From Larix sibirica (Eukaryota > Streptophyta > Pinopsida > Pinales > Pinaceae): DNA of 14,237 nt. A program made the translations under genes and the position numbers. The notes beneath the pieces are model-generated. The model saw nothing but the letters and a program-made list of their open reading frames with translations, was not told the DNA's origin and did no database searches. The first letter of the stretch is position 1. Every line of letters begins with the position of its first letter. The stretch is taken from the NCBI GenBank assembly GCA_004151065.3, contig NWUY0300067183.1, forward strand, positions 10,926-25,162, given 5' to 3'. Below are positions 1 through 8,076 of the stretch, in pieces.

Positions 1-243
1 AAAAGGATTATATTAAACAAAGAATAAGATACAAAAAACCCCTTCCTTGAAGGTAAACCATAGCATGGTTAATGAACGATTCAGAATTGAAAAATTCAGA
101 TTTTCATCCCTGAGATTTGTTCTTCCTAACTGTTCATATCTGTTGTATTTTTTTGAATAGATCATGACATATTGATTACATAGAAAGGCACAAAAAAACA
201 CTTAACAAGTCAAAAAAAGAGAAACGCTTCAACATTCCTAAGA
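1..243. other. No gene seen; AT-rich flank
   Basis: AT-rich sequence with short A and T runs and no recognisable domain. A 62-codon minus-strand open frame covers 13-201 but shows no motif and has the composition expected of chance. It lies downstream (in the minus sense) of the coiled-coil frame that ends at 244, so it may be that element's 3' untranslated flank. Confidence 0.5.
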
Positions 244-1056
244 TTAAGCGGGTGGAATCTCTTCATGGGTCTGCAAGTCATCTTCCATCAGTGAACTATC
301 TTCATGTTGGTTCCCTAGGTCTGCGAGATCATTTTCCTTCTCGAAATCATCCCTCGGGTCGCTCAAGGACACATCCAACTGAGACAGGCGAGCCTCAATC
401 CTTTCATTGTCATTTTGCAAGGTGTCGAACAACTTCCCCTTCAAAGAGAATAGAAACTGTTTAAGGCCTTCGAAATTATCCTGCCGGTACTCTTTCATGC
501 CTTTAACTTCCTTCTGCATCCCCTCGGTCTCACCCACTTGAACCCTGGCATTGGTTTCCACATCCTCAATGCGCGATTCCATCCGAACAATATCTTGAAC
601 AATGAGTTTTCTCTCATCCAGAGCGGCCTTCGAGTCTTCAAAGTCATTGTGAGAGTTCTTCTTGATATCCTGATGGGCCCCTTTTATTTCCCTGAGCTCC
701 TTCAACATGTTCTCAAGGTTCATCATTCTGAGAGCAGAGAAAGACCAGGAAACAGAGTGCAGGCCAACCGAGAGAACTCCTTCGTTACAAGTGAGAGATT
801 CAAAGCCTGACTCCACCGAATTAAGAGTGGTACCATCTCCCTGAATAGAATTCTGCAAGCGAGGACCTCAAAACTTCGTCATTAATCTGCATACTTCCAT
901 CTTACCTCCACACCAACCTTCGTAAATGCAGGAAGAGATCCAAGGGTGATCTTTAAGGCGCGAGCTGTGATAAAGACCACTTGTCCACGAAATGGGAGGG
1001 GAATCATGCATGCATGCCCCCATTAGAAAGTTAAGGTTTAAAAACACGGAGACCAT
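244..1056 (-). pseudogene. Unidentified coiled-coil protein frame, probably retroelement-derived
   Basis: One minus-strand frame is readable from 1056 to the stop at 244-246 with a single internal TGA at 868-870. The longest uninterrupted part (858-244, 204 codons) has no ATG at its edge; the first Met pair in it lies near 725-720 and is followed by NLENMLKELREIKG. Most of the rest is charged and heptad-like (for example DERKLIVQDIVRMESRIEDVE and EGLKQFLFSLKGKLFDTLQN), typical of a long helical coiled coil. The tail is acidic (EDSSLMEDDLQTHEEIPPA). I see no catalytic motif, zinc finger or membrane segment. It lies just downstream of a LINE-type RNase H remnant on the same strand, so a retroelement accessory or gag-like frame is possible, but I do not recognise the family. 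A host gene exon is the alternative; the very open frame is better preserved than the other elements here. Confidence 0.45.
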
Positions 1057-1439
1057 TTGATGAGGGGAGGACCTTGGTTTAGGACAATAATCCCTTCATT
1101 TAGCTTAGCCCCTTGGTTAGCCATGATGTCATCCTCCACATTGTTATGTATGAGAATGTGAAAGAACTGAATCTGAGAGATGTCATTGATGGCTGAGATG
1201 ATGCATTTTTGAATTTTTATCATTTTATGTATGACGATCTTGGAATCTAAGAGGATGGAGAAGTGGTCTATATGTAGTGAGATCATAGCTTCAACCACTT
1301 GGAGGAGAGCCGCCCATTCAGCTTGATTGTTGGTTCTCCTTCCTAATCCGCATGCAAATTGAAATAACTTGTTTCCTCCAGGGTCGTAAACGACCCCTCC
1401 CGCACCTGCCACCCCATAATATAGCATTGTTAGTATCAT
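1038..1439 (-). pseudogene. LINE-type (plant L1 or Tat-like) RNase H domain, truncated
   Basis: The 133-codon frame from ATG 1439 carries the order of motifs of the archaeal-like RNase H found at the end of plant L1 ORF2 and as the second RNase H of Tat gypsy elements. A glycine-rich strand GVAGAGGVVYDPGG comes first, then RTNNQAEWAALLQ with the catalytic Glu, then LLDSKIVIHKM with the second Asp, then FFHILIHNNVEDDIMANQG with the last Asp. The first catalytic Asp (normally an FDGAS-type motif just before the first strand) is missing: LYY runs directly into GVAGAGG, so roughly eight residues are gone. The C-terminus (KLNEGIIVLNQGPPLIKW) resembles the usual end of LINE RNase H, and no RT is seen upstream. 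The enzyme would normally remove RNA from the RNA-DNA hybrid; this copy cannot be active. LINE origin is favoured because no integrase follows. Confidence 0.7.
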
Positions 1440-1470
1440 TGCATTAGATCATTTTGCCATGTAACATCAC

Positions 1471-1592
1471 TGAAATCAATGCACTTAATGCATATATTAT
1501 TGTTGAAATCAATGCCATGATAATTTTTGCATTGTGACATTGTTGAAATCAATTCATTAAATCATTATGCATTGTATTGGTGTGAAATTAAT
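1471..1592. repeat. Degenerate tandem motif, core tgaaatcaat
   Basis: The core tgaaatcaat(g/t)c recurs at 1471, 1504, 1544 and 1583 (the last as tgaaattaat), spaced 33, 40 and 39 bp. Between cores are variants of gcattgt/gacattgt and ttaatgca. It begins just past the start of the RNase H remnant and ends before the purine-rich repeats. It could be an old satellite-like array or part of the 5' LTR/leader of the chromovirus. Confidence 0.6.
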
Positions 1593-1715
1593 GCACATCT
1601 ATTTAATATTATAACAGCCAAACCAATTGACAAAAGTGTGCCAAGGTCTAGTTATTATTTTGTTGTATATCATCACTAATATATGGTTTAAATAAATAGA
1701 AACATTGTTTTGTAT

Positions 1716-1727
1716 TGGTATCAATGC
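1716..1727 (+). promoter_or_regulatory. Possible tRNA-iMet primer binding site
   Basis: tggtatcaatgc matches 10 of 12 bases of the usual plant retroelement primer binding site tggtatcagagc. It lies upstream of the gag-like repeats, where the leader of the plus-strand chromovirus would be expected. No LTR end (CA) sits immediately before it, so this could be chance. Confidence 0.25.
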
Positions 1728-1740
1728 AACCATAGAAGGC

Positions 1741-1974
1741 ATAGGAGAAAGGAGATAAAGTTGGTGGAAAGAAGGAATAGGAGAAAGAACATGGAGAGAT
1801 AGCTGCTGAGAAAAAGGCATAGGAGAAAGGAGATAAAGCTGGTGGGAAGAAGGAATAGGAGAAAGAACATGGAGAGAAGGCTACTGAGAAAAAGGCATAG
1901 GAGAAAGAAGACTGAAAGAAAATTGTTGAGGAAAAGGCACAGACAAAACCAGATGGAAAGAAAGTTGTTGAGAA
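1741..1974 (+). repeat. 78 bp purine-rich tandem repeat (Lys/Glu-rich, gag-linked)
   Basis: Units start with ataggagaaag at 1741, 1819 and 1897, a period of exactly 78 bp (26 codons). Units 1 and 2 differ at about 5 of 78 positions; the third is diverged after its first 12 bases. In one frame the units read as Lys/Glu-rich peptide (AEKKA, EKEHGEKATEKKA) with TAG at Gln-like positions, and the same character continues to about 2020. This looks like a low-complexity, charged stretch of a gag protein that expanded by unequal exchange or slippage. Confidence 0.8.
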
Positions 1975-2020
1975 AGAAGGAACAAGTGAAAGAAGATGAA
2001 AAGAAAGCTCCTGAGAAAAA

Positions 2021-2511
2021 GGCTCAGTATAAAAGGTGTCAATCTTCTAAGCATGGCTATGGGATTTTAGAGAAGGGAATACTATGTTTCAAAGAGGGCT
2101 AAGCATGCTTCATCGAACAAGACAACCAGAGTGGTTGGTGGTAGGGACAACTCAAAAGCTTCACCCTACAATATTGACGGGTTTAAAAAAAATGGGATTA
2201 TTGGCCATGATCACCATACATATGCTTTTAGTACTATTAATGGACCTCCATTGGAACCAAATAGTGGCTCAGTATAAAAGGTGACAATCTTCTAAGCATG
2301 GCTATGGGATTTTAGAGAAGGGAATACTATGCTTCAAAGAGGGCTAAGCATGCTTCATCGAACAAGACAACCAGAGTGGCTAGTGGTAGGGACAACTCAA
2401 AAGCTTCACCCTACAATATTGATGGGGTTCAAAAAAAATGGGATTATTGGCTATGATCATCATACATATGCTTTTAGTGCTACTAATGGAGCTCCATTGG
2501 AACCAAATAGT
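2021..2511 (+). repeat. 245 bp tandem duplication inside gag-like sequence
   Basis: Two copies, 2021-2265 and 2266-about 2511, both begin ggctcagtataaaaggtg and run with only scattered substitutions to ccaaatagt. Because 245 is not a multiple of three, the duplication itself shifts the frame. Each copy carries a frame reading REYYVSKRAKHASSNKTTR followed by VVGGRDNSKASPYN, which looks like the basic region before a gag zinc knuckle. Confidence 0.85.
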
Positions 2512-2727
2512 AATGTTAAGCCAAACTTCCAAGGAAGGGGAGGCTTCAAAGGTAGGGGATGAGAGAGACCATCTTTTGGAAGTTGGAGGTCGTTGAGGTA
2601 TTTTATATGCGGTGAACCCCATAAAGTCATAGAATGACCTCATAACTCAAAAAGGGTGATGGTGGCCCAGGAAGATGAAGTTGAAGAGCTCTTAACGTAA
2701 GAAGTTGAAGTAGAGACATGATAGAAT
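2511..2727 (+). pseudogene. Chromovirus gag nucleocapsid remnant with decayed zinc knuckle
   Basis: After the 245 bp duplication the frame reads NVKPNFQGRGGFKGRG, a Gly/Arg-rich RNA-binding stretch typical of gag just before the zinc knuckle. It then reaches YFICGEPHKVIE followed by TGA. This aligns with a C-x2-C-x4-H-x4-C knuckle: the second Cys, GEP and the His are visible, the first Cys is now Tyr or Phe, one Gly is lost before the His, and the last Cys is probably the TGA. The acidic VAQEDEVEEL that follows is the usual spacer before protease. Gag would package the element RNA in cytoplasmic particles. It is followed directly by the protease frame and is part of the same element; the upstream gag is scrambled by the repeats. 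Confidence 0.65.
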
Positions 2728-4404
2728 TTGATGATGAGGAGAACCTTGATCTCTAGGAACAAAACATCCCCCGAAGTTGATTGGAAGAGGAAGAGTGCGT
2801 TCCCGACAAAATGCAAGTGCAAAGACACAGTGTGTAAGGTGATCGTAGATGGAGGATCTATTGATAATATGGTAAGTACAGAAATAGTGCAAAAGTTACA
2901 ACTTGCTTGTATTCCAAAATCGCATCCTTATAAGATTTATTTGTTAAAAAAGGATCATGGTGTGCTATTAAATCAATCTTGTCTTGTTGACTTCAAAATT
3001 GGGCCTTATGAAAACAAAGTGTTATGTTACATAGTACTGATGGATGCTTGTCATTGTTGGGTATGCCTTGGCAATATCACTGGAATGTAGTCACCATGGT
3101 TGAGAAACAGTTATGAGATACAACATGAACGAAAACACCATATCTTGAAGCCTTTTAAAGGAGAAGAATCAATTGAATTAACAACATTATCCTTGATTAC
3201 AAAGGGTTGGAAGAAGTTTTCCAAAGAATCCAAGGGCGAGGTTTGTTATCTGTTATACCCCCAAGAAAATGAAAAATCAGACTTGCAAACAATCCCATTA
3301 GTAGTAAAAAAATTGCTACAACACTATTTAGATTTGACACCATCTGACCTACTAGTAGGCTTACCTCCTGCAAGAGGTATTACTCATCAAATTCATCTAA
3401 CTCCAGGTGTCAAACTTCCAAATTAAGATGCTTATAGGATGTCTCCTCTAGAATATCAAGAAATGAGGAGGCAAATAACAAAATTATTGGAAAAGAGATT
3501 TGTAAGGGAAAGTGTGAGCCCATTGCAACACTGGCTATACTCTCTCCCAAGAAAGGAGGCAAATGGAGGCTATGTACAGATTCTAGAGTTATTAACAAAA
3601 TTGTTGTCAAGTACCAATATCCGTTGTCAAGAATGGATGATTACTAGATTGTGTTTCAGTTGCCAAGGTTTTTTACAAGATTGACCTTAAAAATGGATAC
3701 CATCATATTAAAATTTGTGAAGGTGCGAGTGGAAGACAACTTTCAAAACCAAGGATGGTCTATTTTAGTGGATGGTGATGCTATTCGGCTTATCCAATGC
3801 TCGTGCTACATTCATGCAAACCATGAATAAGATATTTATTTGTGCATTGGAAAATTTATCATAGTCTATTTTGATGATATCTTAATTTTTAGTAAAAATA
3901 TGGAGGAGCATCTAGGACATTTGAAAAGGGTAGTTGCCATACTATGAGCAGAAAGGTTGTTTATCAACCCTGAAAAGAGTGAGTTTTGCAAGGATAAGTT
4001 TGTATTCTTGGGTAGTGTTATTTTAATAGGTGGATTGAGCATGGATCTGGAAAAGGTGAAGGAAATCCTTGAGTGGAATATCACAGAAGTGAGGAGTTTC
4101 TATGGTTTGGTAAAATTTTATAAGAGGTTCATTCAAAATTTCAGTGGTACAAGTGCACCCTTGACTAATTGCACAAAAGGGGAAGGTCTTTACTTGGACA
4201 CAAGTAACTACTATGAGTTTTGAACAATCGAAAAGAAGGGTTATGGAAGAACCTATTCTTACCATACCAAACATTGAGAAATTGTTTGCAGTTAAGTGTG
4301 ACGCTTAACGTATTGCTATTGGAGGAGTATTAATTCAAGGAGGTAAACTCATGGCCTTTTTTAGGGAGAAATTAAATGAAGCCAAAAAAAGTATACCACT
4401 TATG
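2728..4404 (+). pseudogene. Ty3/gypsy chromovirus pol, left part: protease, RT, start of RNase H
   Basis: The plant gypsy order is readable across several frames. Protease: VIVDGGSIDNMVSTEIVQKL, active Asp at 2848-2850 in a DGGS form. A linker follows, then the RT entry at 3350-3530 (DLLVGLPPARGITHQIHL; YRMSPLEYQEMRRQ; RFVRESVSP), then a shifted frame with WRLCTDSRVINKIVVKYQYP, motif A KIDLKNGYHHIKI near 3680-3720, FGLSNARATFMQT near 3790, and an intact YFDD catalytic box at 3867-3878. The connection domain continues (FINPEKSEFCKDKFVFLG; VRSFYGLVKFYKRFIQ). RNase H begins near 4286 with KCDA, followed by AIGGVLIQGG and AFFREKLNEA. There are at least five frame changes and several stops, including TAG at 3088-3090 and TAA at 3424-3426. 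The sequence breaks off at 4404, where another element is inserted, and resumes at 8511. Pol would copy element RNA into DNA; this copy is dead. Confidence 0.9.
4400..4404 (+). repeat. Target-site duplication, left copy (ttatg)
   Basis: ttatg here and again at 8511-8515 bracket the inserted LTR element exactly. Five base pairs is the usual duplication made by LTR-element integrases. Removing the insert and one copy restores the continuity of the chromovirus RNase H coding sequence: Thr-Thr-Tyr on the left, Asp-Lys-Glu-Phe on the right. Confidence 0.85.
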
Positions 4405-4878
4405 TATTGAGAATGTTATGTTCTTTGCATGTAAATCGATAGTTGGAGTCGATAGTCGAATGGTATAAGTCGACTGGAGTTGGAAGATGACTAATGGTGG
4501 AAGTTTGGTCATCTGACCGATTGGAATAGTTGTTTGGTTGATAAACGACTGGTCAATAGGAAGTCAATGAACATTGGAATGACCAGATGCTCAAAGAGCG
4601 ATTGACCAAAGGTTGATTGAGTCATGTCGACTATAACAGAATAACTAAAAGTGATTAGGATGTTATGGATTGCCATTAATGAGCAATTTGTTGTAACTAA
4701 CTCGGGCACCAGAAGCTAGAACCTGAGCTTAGATGAATGGTAGAGATCATTGGTTTGTTGATTTTTCTCGGTAGAGGGGTATCCAAGGTAATTTTTTGTG
4801 TACTGTATAAATTTGTTACGTGCTTTGTGTTATAACTATAAGAATCAATATTGTTGGCTATGGTCAGTTAGACCCAAG
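4405..4878 (+). repeat. Left LTR of nested element
   Basis: Two stretches match the right LTR: 4651-4716 with 8158-8224 (gttatggattg, actcggg) and 4737-4857 with 8360-8478 (gatttttc, gtagaggg, tactgtataaat, ataactataagaatcaata). The second is of the type seen at the R/U5 end of plant copia LTRs read on plus. The left LTR has about 165 bp more upstream sequence (4405-4650) than the right, and lacks about 120-130 bp (8226-8355 of the right copy) that include a TATA-like ctataaataa. The right edge is uncertain: gacccaag at 4871-4878 aligns best with the right LTR end, but ccaaca at 4894-4899 is an alternative. Confidence 0.7.
4440..4632 (+). promoter_or_regulatory. U3-like cluster of GTCGA / GACTGG / W-box motifs
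   Basis: This part of the left LTR repeats short motifs: gtcgatagttg-type copies near 4438-4458, agtcgact near 4467, ccgattgg near 4518, cgactggtc near 4546, a W-box ttgacc near 4604, and tgtcgact near 4626. The shortened right LTR keeps only a palindromic ttgactaagtcaa (8139-8151). Repeated short boxes are common in the enhancer part of plant copia U3; a regulatory role here is inference. Confidence 0.4.
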
Positions 4879-4899
4879 GTTCGAGTGGCATCGCCAACA

Positions 4900-5284
4900 G
4901 GTAACCTACAGCCGTTGACATTTTCAATACCTTGAAACTAGGATAAATTCTCACTTGAGACACATGTAAGAATCACAAGGACCATCAAAGGGGTTGCCCA
5001 GTGAAGGATAGGGGAATACTCTCCATCTATCTAATCATTTCTCTACTTGCTCATAAATTCCATACTATAAACAACTTAACATTAATCTCTTGATATAGAT
5101 CAGACATTCATTAAAATGCATAATCACAAACAAACTGCACAGAATGGAAGGGAACAAACTTCATATTTTTCATTAAAGCAAAACTGGGTACATTCTACAG
5201 CGATAGATGGACATATTGGTAAACCTCATATACAACTCAACTATTTAAGTGAGTCATTGCAACAAGTTCACATCAACATCAACA
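4900..5284. other. Interior stretch without a recognised gene
   Basis: No domain is seen on either strand. The composition changes from GC-moderate beside the left LTR to AT-rich around 5030-5260. If the interior is a minus-strand gypsy fragment, this would be its 3' untranslated part and possibly a degraded LTR. A 96-codon plus-strand open frame (5116-5406) has no motif and overlaps the better supported minus-strand frame. Confidence 0.4.
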
Positions 5285-6700
5285 CTAGCCGAAACAAAAC
5301 CCGATACCATCAACTAACAATAGAACCCCAAAAGCCAATACGGTCAAACCCAACCCATTACAAAAGATGCCTAGAAATAGGCTCATGTTCTCTTCTTGGT
5401 TGCTAGTCCACTCATGGCCTTGGTAGCATGTAAAATGCCATACATGGGTTATTGTTAACACACCCCGCAAGATTCCCACGTGCTCTCCTTTCTATCGGTT
5501 GCATTCTTTGGCATCAAATTGCTTGCCTCAAAACTTGGGTGCCAACAAGCCCCCAACGCTATGCTTGGCTCATCCTCAAGCCAATCTTCAGTCTTTAAAA
5601 ATGGATTGTTGGATTGAAAGTAACACTCCAGTGATCTACTTGGTGAAATCAAGCATCTGTCCCTCCAACTTCTCCACAACCTGTAGTAATCTATCAAAAT
5701 CCTTCTACAATTGGGCAATATGTTCCAATGTAGCAAACTGCGATTAAGGTCGCTCGGTCTCCCCCAATGAAACCACTTTCTTCAACTTCTCATGTACTTT
5801 TGTCATGCTCAAACACTGTTTCCCGGGGTGCTCTTGAAATTGCCTGACTTGATTGGTTAAGGTCTATTGCTTTGTGTGAGTCGCCACTATATTTTTGGTT
5901 AAGGCGGCTGAGATTTATGTCATGCCCGCCATCCGCGCGGACATGGGCAGATCAGTCAGGGAATACTTCTTGATTTTTACCTGCTCTTCCAAAGTCTTTA
6001 TTTGCTTGCCTTTCTTAGTGATTTATGGTGCTTCTTGTAAATAGCTCCATAGTTGAAAGGTTGTATTTACAAGTTTTGTCAATCCTTGTACTTGATTCTT
6101 CGCTTTCTCAAAAGTTTCTTCTCCTTGCATTGTCTATTAATTCATCTCTTTTTGCTCCAGAGTCTCTACAATCCCTAGTTGTTCCTTTAACACTTCATAT
6201 GTATGCACAATCAGCTGAATCCTGTACAAAATATTCTTGTTTTCCCTCGAGATCTACCATGTAAACATCTTCTACCGCTACTGCCAGGAAAGTATGCTCG
6301 ACCACTTCTTTAGCATATCTCTGTTGAAATTCAATGTAAACTCTACTCAGCCCCACATGACGGGATCCCATTTTTTATGTTAGGGTGACCACATACTCTT
6401 GTAGTTGTTGAAGTTGTACCTGTGACAAATCTACCTGAAACTTCAAGCAACTCAATGCTAAGGGTGAGGAAGCCTCTGTTTCCTGTATGACCGCCATTCC
6501 CAAGGTAGACTGCTACGCAATATTGTTTACCTCCATGTAAGAGCTCTATTGGCTTGAGCTTCCCAACTGTAGTTTTGACTTCAACTTAGAGAGTTTCTTA
6601 GCAGAGTCCAATTGAAGTACCCATTGAGAATCCAAGTTAACTTCAACTATGCAGATGATATCCTATATTGCTAACTCTTGATGTGTCCCCCACAATCTGC
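5285..6700 (-). pseudogene. Post-integrase coiled-coil frame with C-terminal membrane segment
   Basis: Downstream of the minus-strand integrase remnant, one frame reads from about 6214 to the TAG at 5285-5287 through about a dozen stops, and a neighbouring frame reads from about 6700 to 6221. The upstream part includes VEVNLDSQWVLQLDSAKK and EHTFLAVAVEDVYMVDLEG. The middle is heptad-rich (KTLEEQVKIKKYSL, MTKVHEKLKKVVSLGE, KDFDRLLQVVEKLEGQM). Near the end is a strongly hydrophobic stretch at about 5383-5288 (LFLGIFCNGLG then LTVLAFGVLLLVDGIGF) that would span a membrane once. I do not recognise the protein. Its place after integrase is where some plant gypsy elements carry an extra or env-like frame. 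Most stops (TAG, TGA, TAA) lie where Gln, Arg or Trp would fit, as expected of decay of a once-open frame of about 450 codons. Confidence 0.5.
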
Positions 6701-7197
6701 CTGATTGCCTTTTTGTAGTGCGATATGTCCTTCTTGTAGCAATGATTGGCCAAGCTAACCATATTTGGAGCTTACCTAATAATTGTAAATCCTGCCATAA
6801 ATGCGGCATGCCACTGCACTTTATCCTTTTTTCTTTTTCAAATTCAAATTTACCTACCCCACCCAGCTTTTCTAACTAATTGACATTTTTAGCCGTAAAT
6901 AGAAACAAATGACTTTATATCGCTTATCTAACCAAACAATTGTCATCTTCCAAATCCCTACAATCCTAGCATGTGTCATATCTACTGCGATCTTCCTTGC
7001 CCTTTCTTGGATCTCTCCATGAGGTCTGACACCTATACATTTATTGAAGACATAAGAAACTGCCTAGAATTATGTTGCATATCTACTTGGATAGACTTGT
7101 TCTACACTGACTCCTAAACGCTCTCATACACTATTGCTATTACAATTGACAAGAACTACATATTTTCATGCCCCTGTGGGACATGATAGGGCTTAAG

Positions 7198-7810
7198 CTA
7201 ACTTCCATTGATGAGTCCCTTCATTGGTTGGCTTGCTAGAATGGGTAGCTTTGCTGAGATAGCTTCCGTGATGAACACTATACGGAATGGACCCAACCAT
7301 CTCATCTGTAACTTGCCTGGGTTCTTCAGAAATTTACTGTCATACATGAGAACCAATGTGCCATGTTCTAGGATCTTGTTCTTGATGTTTCCGTCGTGCC
7401 ATTTTTTTCCTGTTCTTTTCGACCACTGGCTGAAACCCGTGAGGAACCGATCCTCTTCCAATTCCCTCAACTCATCCAACTTGTCCTGGAGTGATTCATC
7501 ATTTTTCATTGATGTCTCTATGGCAACGCGCAGGCTCAAGACTTTGAACTTGAGTGGCATTACCGCTTCCTTCCCATATACTAGTATGAATGGAGTATGC
7601 TTGGTGAGTCGCTTACAGGTCATCATGTAGGCCCACAATCCCATTCATCTCATTGCACATTACAGAACTTTGTAAGCGCCTACTCCAGAATCTTGTTAAA
7701 TGCCTCCACTATACCAATGTTGTACTTCTTGGTCTTCACTGGTTCCAAGAAATTCGACGTAGTTATGGTGGATGGTTGGTTCTATACTGCAGGCTCCCCT
7801 TTGGTTTCTG
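7198..7810 (-). pseudogene. Gypsy (Tat/Athila-like) integrase C-terminal half
   Basis: The frame from 7644 (148 codons) reads GLWAYMMTCKRLTKHTPF then LVYGKEAVMPLKF, the hallmark of the Tat/Athila branch of plant gypsy integrases. It is followed by RTGKKWHDGNIKNKI, LVLMYDSKFLKNPGKLQMRW and LGPFRIV, the C-terminal GPF/Y module. In another frame just upstream, about 7730-7650, GIVEAFNKILE and LTKFCNVQ carry the catalytic Glu region, so a frameshift and a small deletion lie near 7640. The first two catalytic Asp residues are not seen. Integrase would insert the element DNA into chromosomes; this remnant is inactive. It is on the opposite strand to the surrounding chromovirus and is followed by the coiled-coil frame at 6700-5285. 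Confidence 0.85.
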
Positions 7811-7991
7811 TAATTTGAAGTTTGTATGGATCGTCCTCCCCATCGAGATCTATGCTACCCACGTTCCAATGGAACACAGGTTGGTTCAACTGTGCCAGTA
7901 TTTTATGGTACGCGTAGTTTAGCTTCTGTGTAGGATCTTTTTGTTTTTGAGTAAAAATGAAGTGCTTCATGCAATGAAGGATTCTATCCAA
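7782..7991 (-). other. Unassigned minus-strand open frame before the integrase remnant
   Basis: A 69-codon frame (ATG at 7991) reads through to 7782, and its frame continues into the piece that carries GIVEAFNKILE after one TGA/TAG. It contains FIFTQKQKDPTQKLNYAYHK and DLDGEDDPYKLQITETKG, neither of which I can match to the integrase core that should lie here. It may be sequence joined to the integrase by deletion or insertion, or a very diverged region. Confidence 0.3.
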
Positions 7992-8076
7992 GTTAGGATA
8001 TGTTTCGCTAAATCTAAATATGGCAGTGAACTATTTACTAACCTTCTCCCATGTTCTTGTTTGTCTCCTCCGCTCT

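Noticed and set aside
252-810. Plus-strand open frames opposite the coiled-coil frame
   Set aside because: Short, no motif, and antisense to a longer and more protein-like frame.
1471-1592. CRISPR-like array
   Set aside because: The repeated core is only about 10 bp and diverged, spacing is irregular, and the context is plant retroelements.
1741-2102. Arg/Lys-rich 86-codon protein (MGRRNRRKNMERR-type) as a real basic gene
   Set aside because: It is one frame of a purine-rich tandem repeat; the alternative Lys/Glu frame fits gag better and neither is intact.
7208-7630. 140-codon plus-strand open frame
   Set aside because: Shadow of the minus-strand integrase, which has clear conserved motifs; the plus-strand protein has none.
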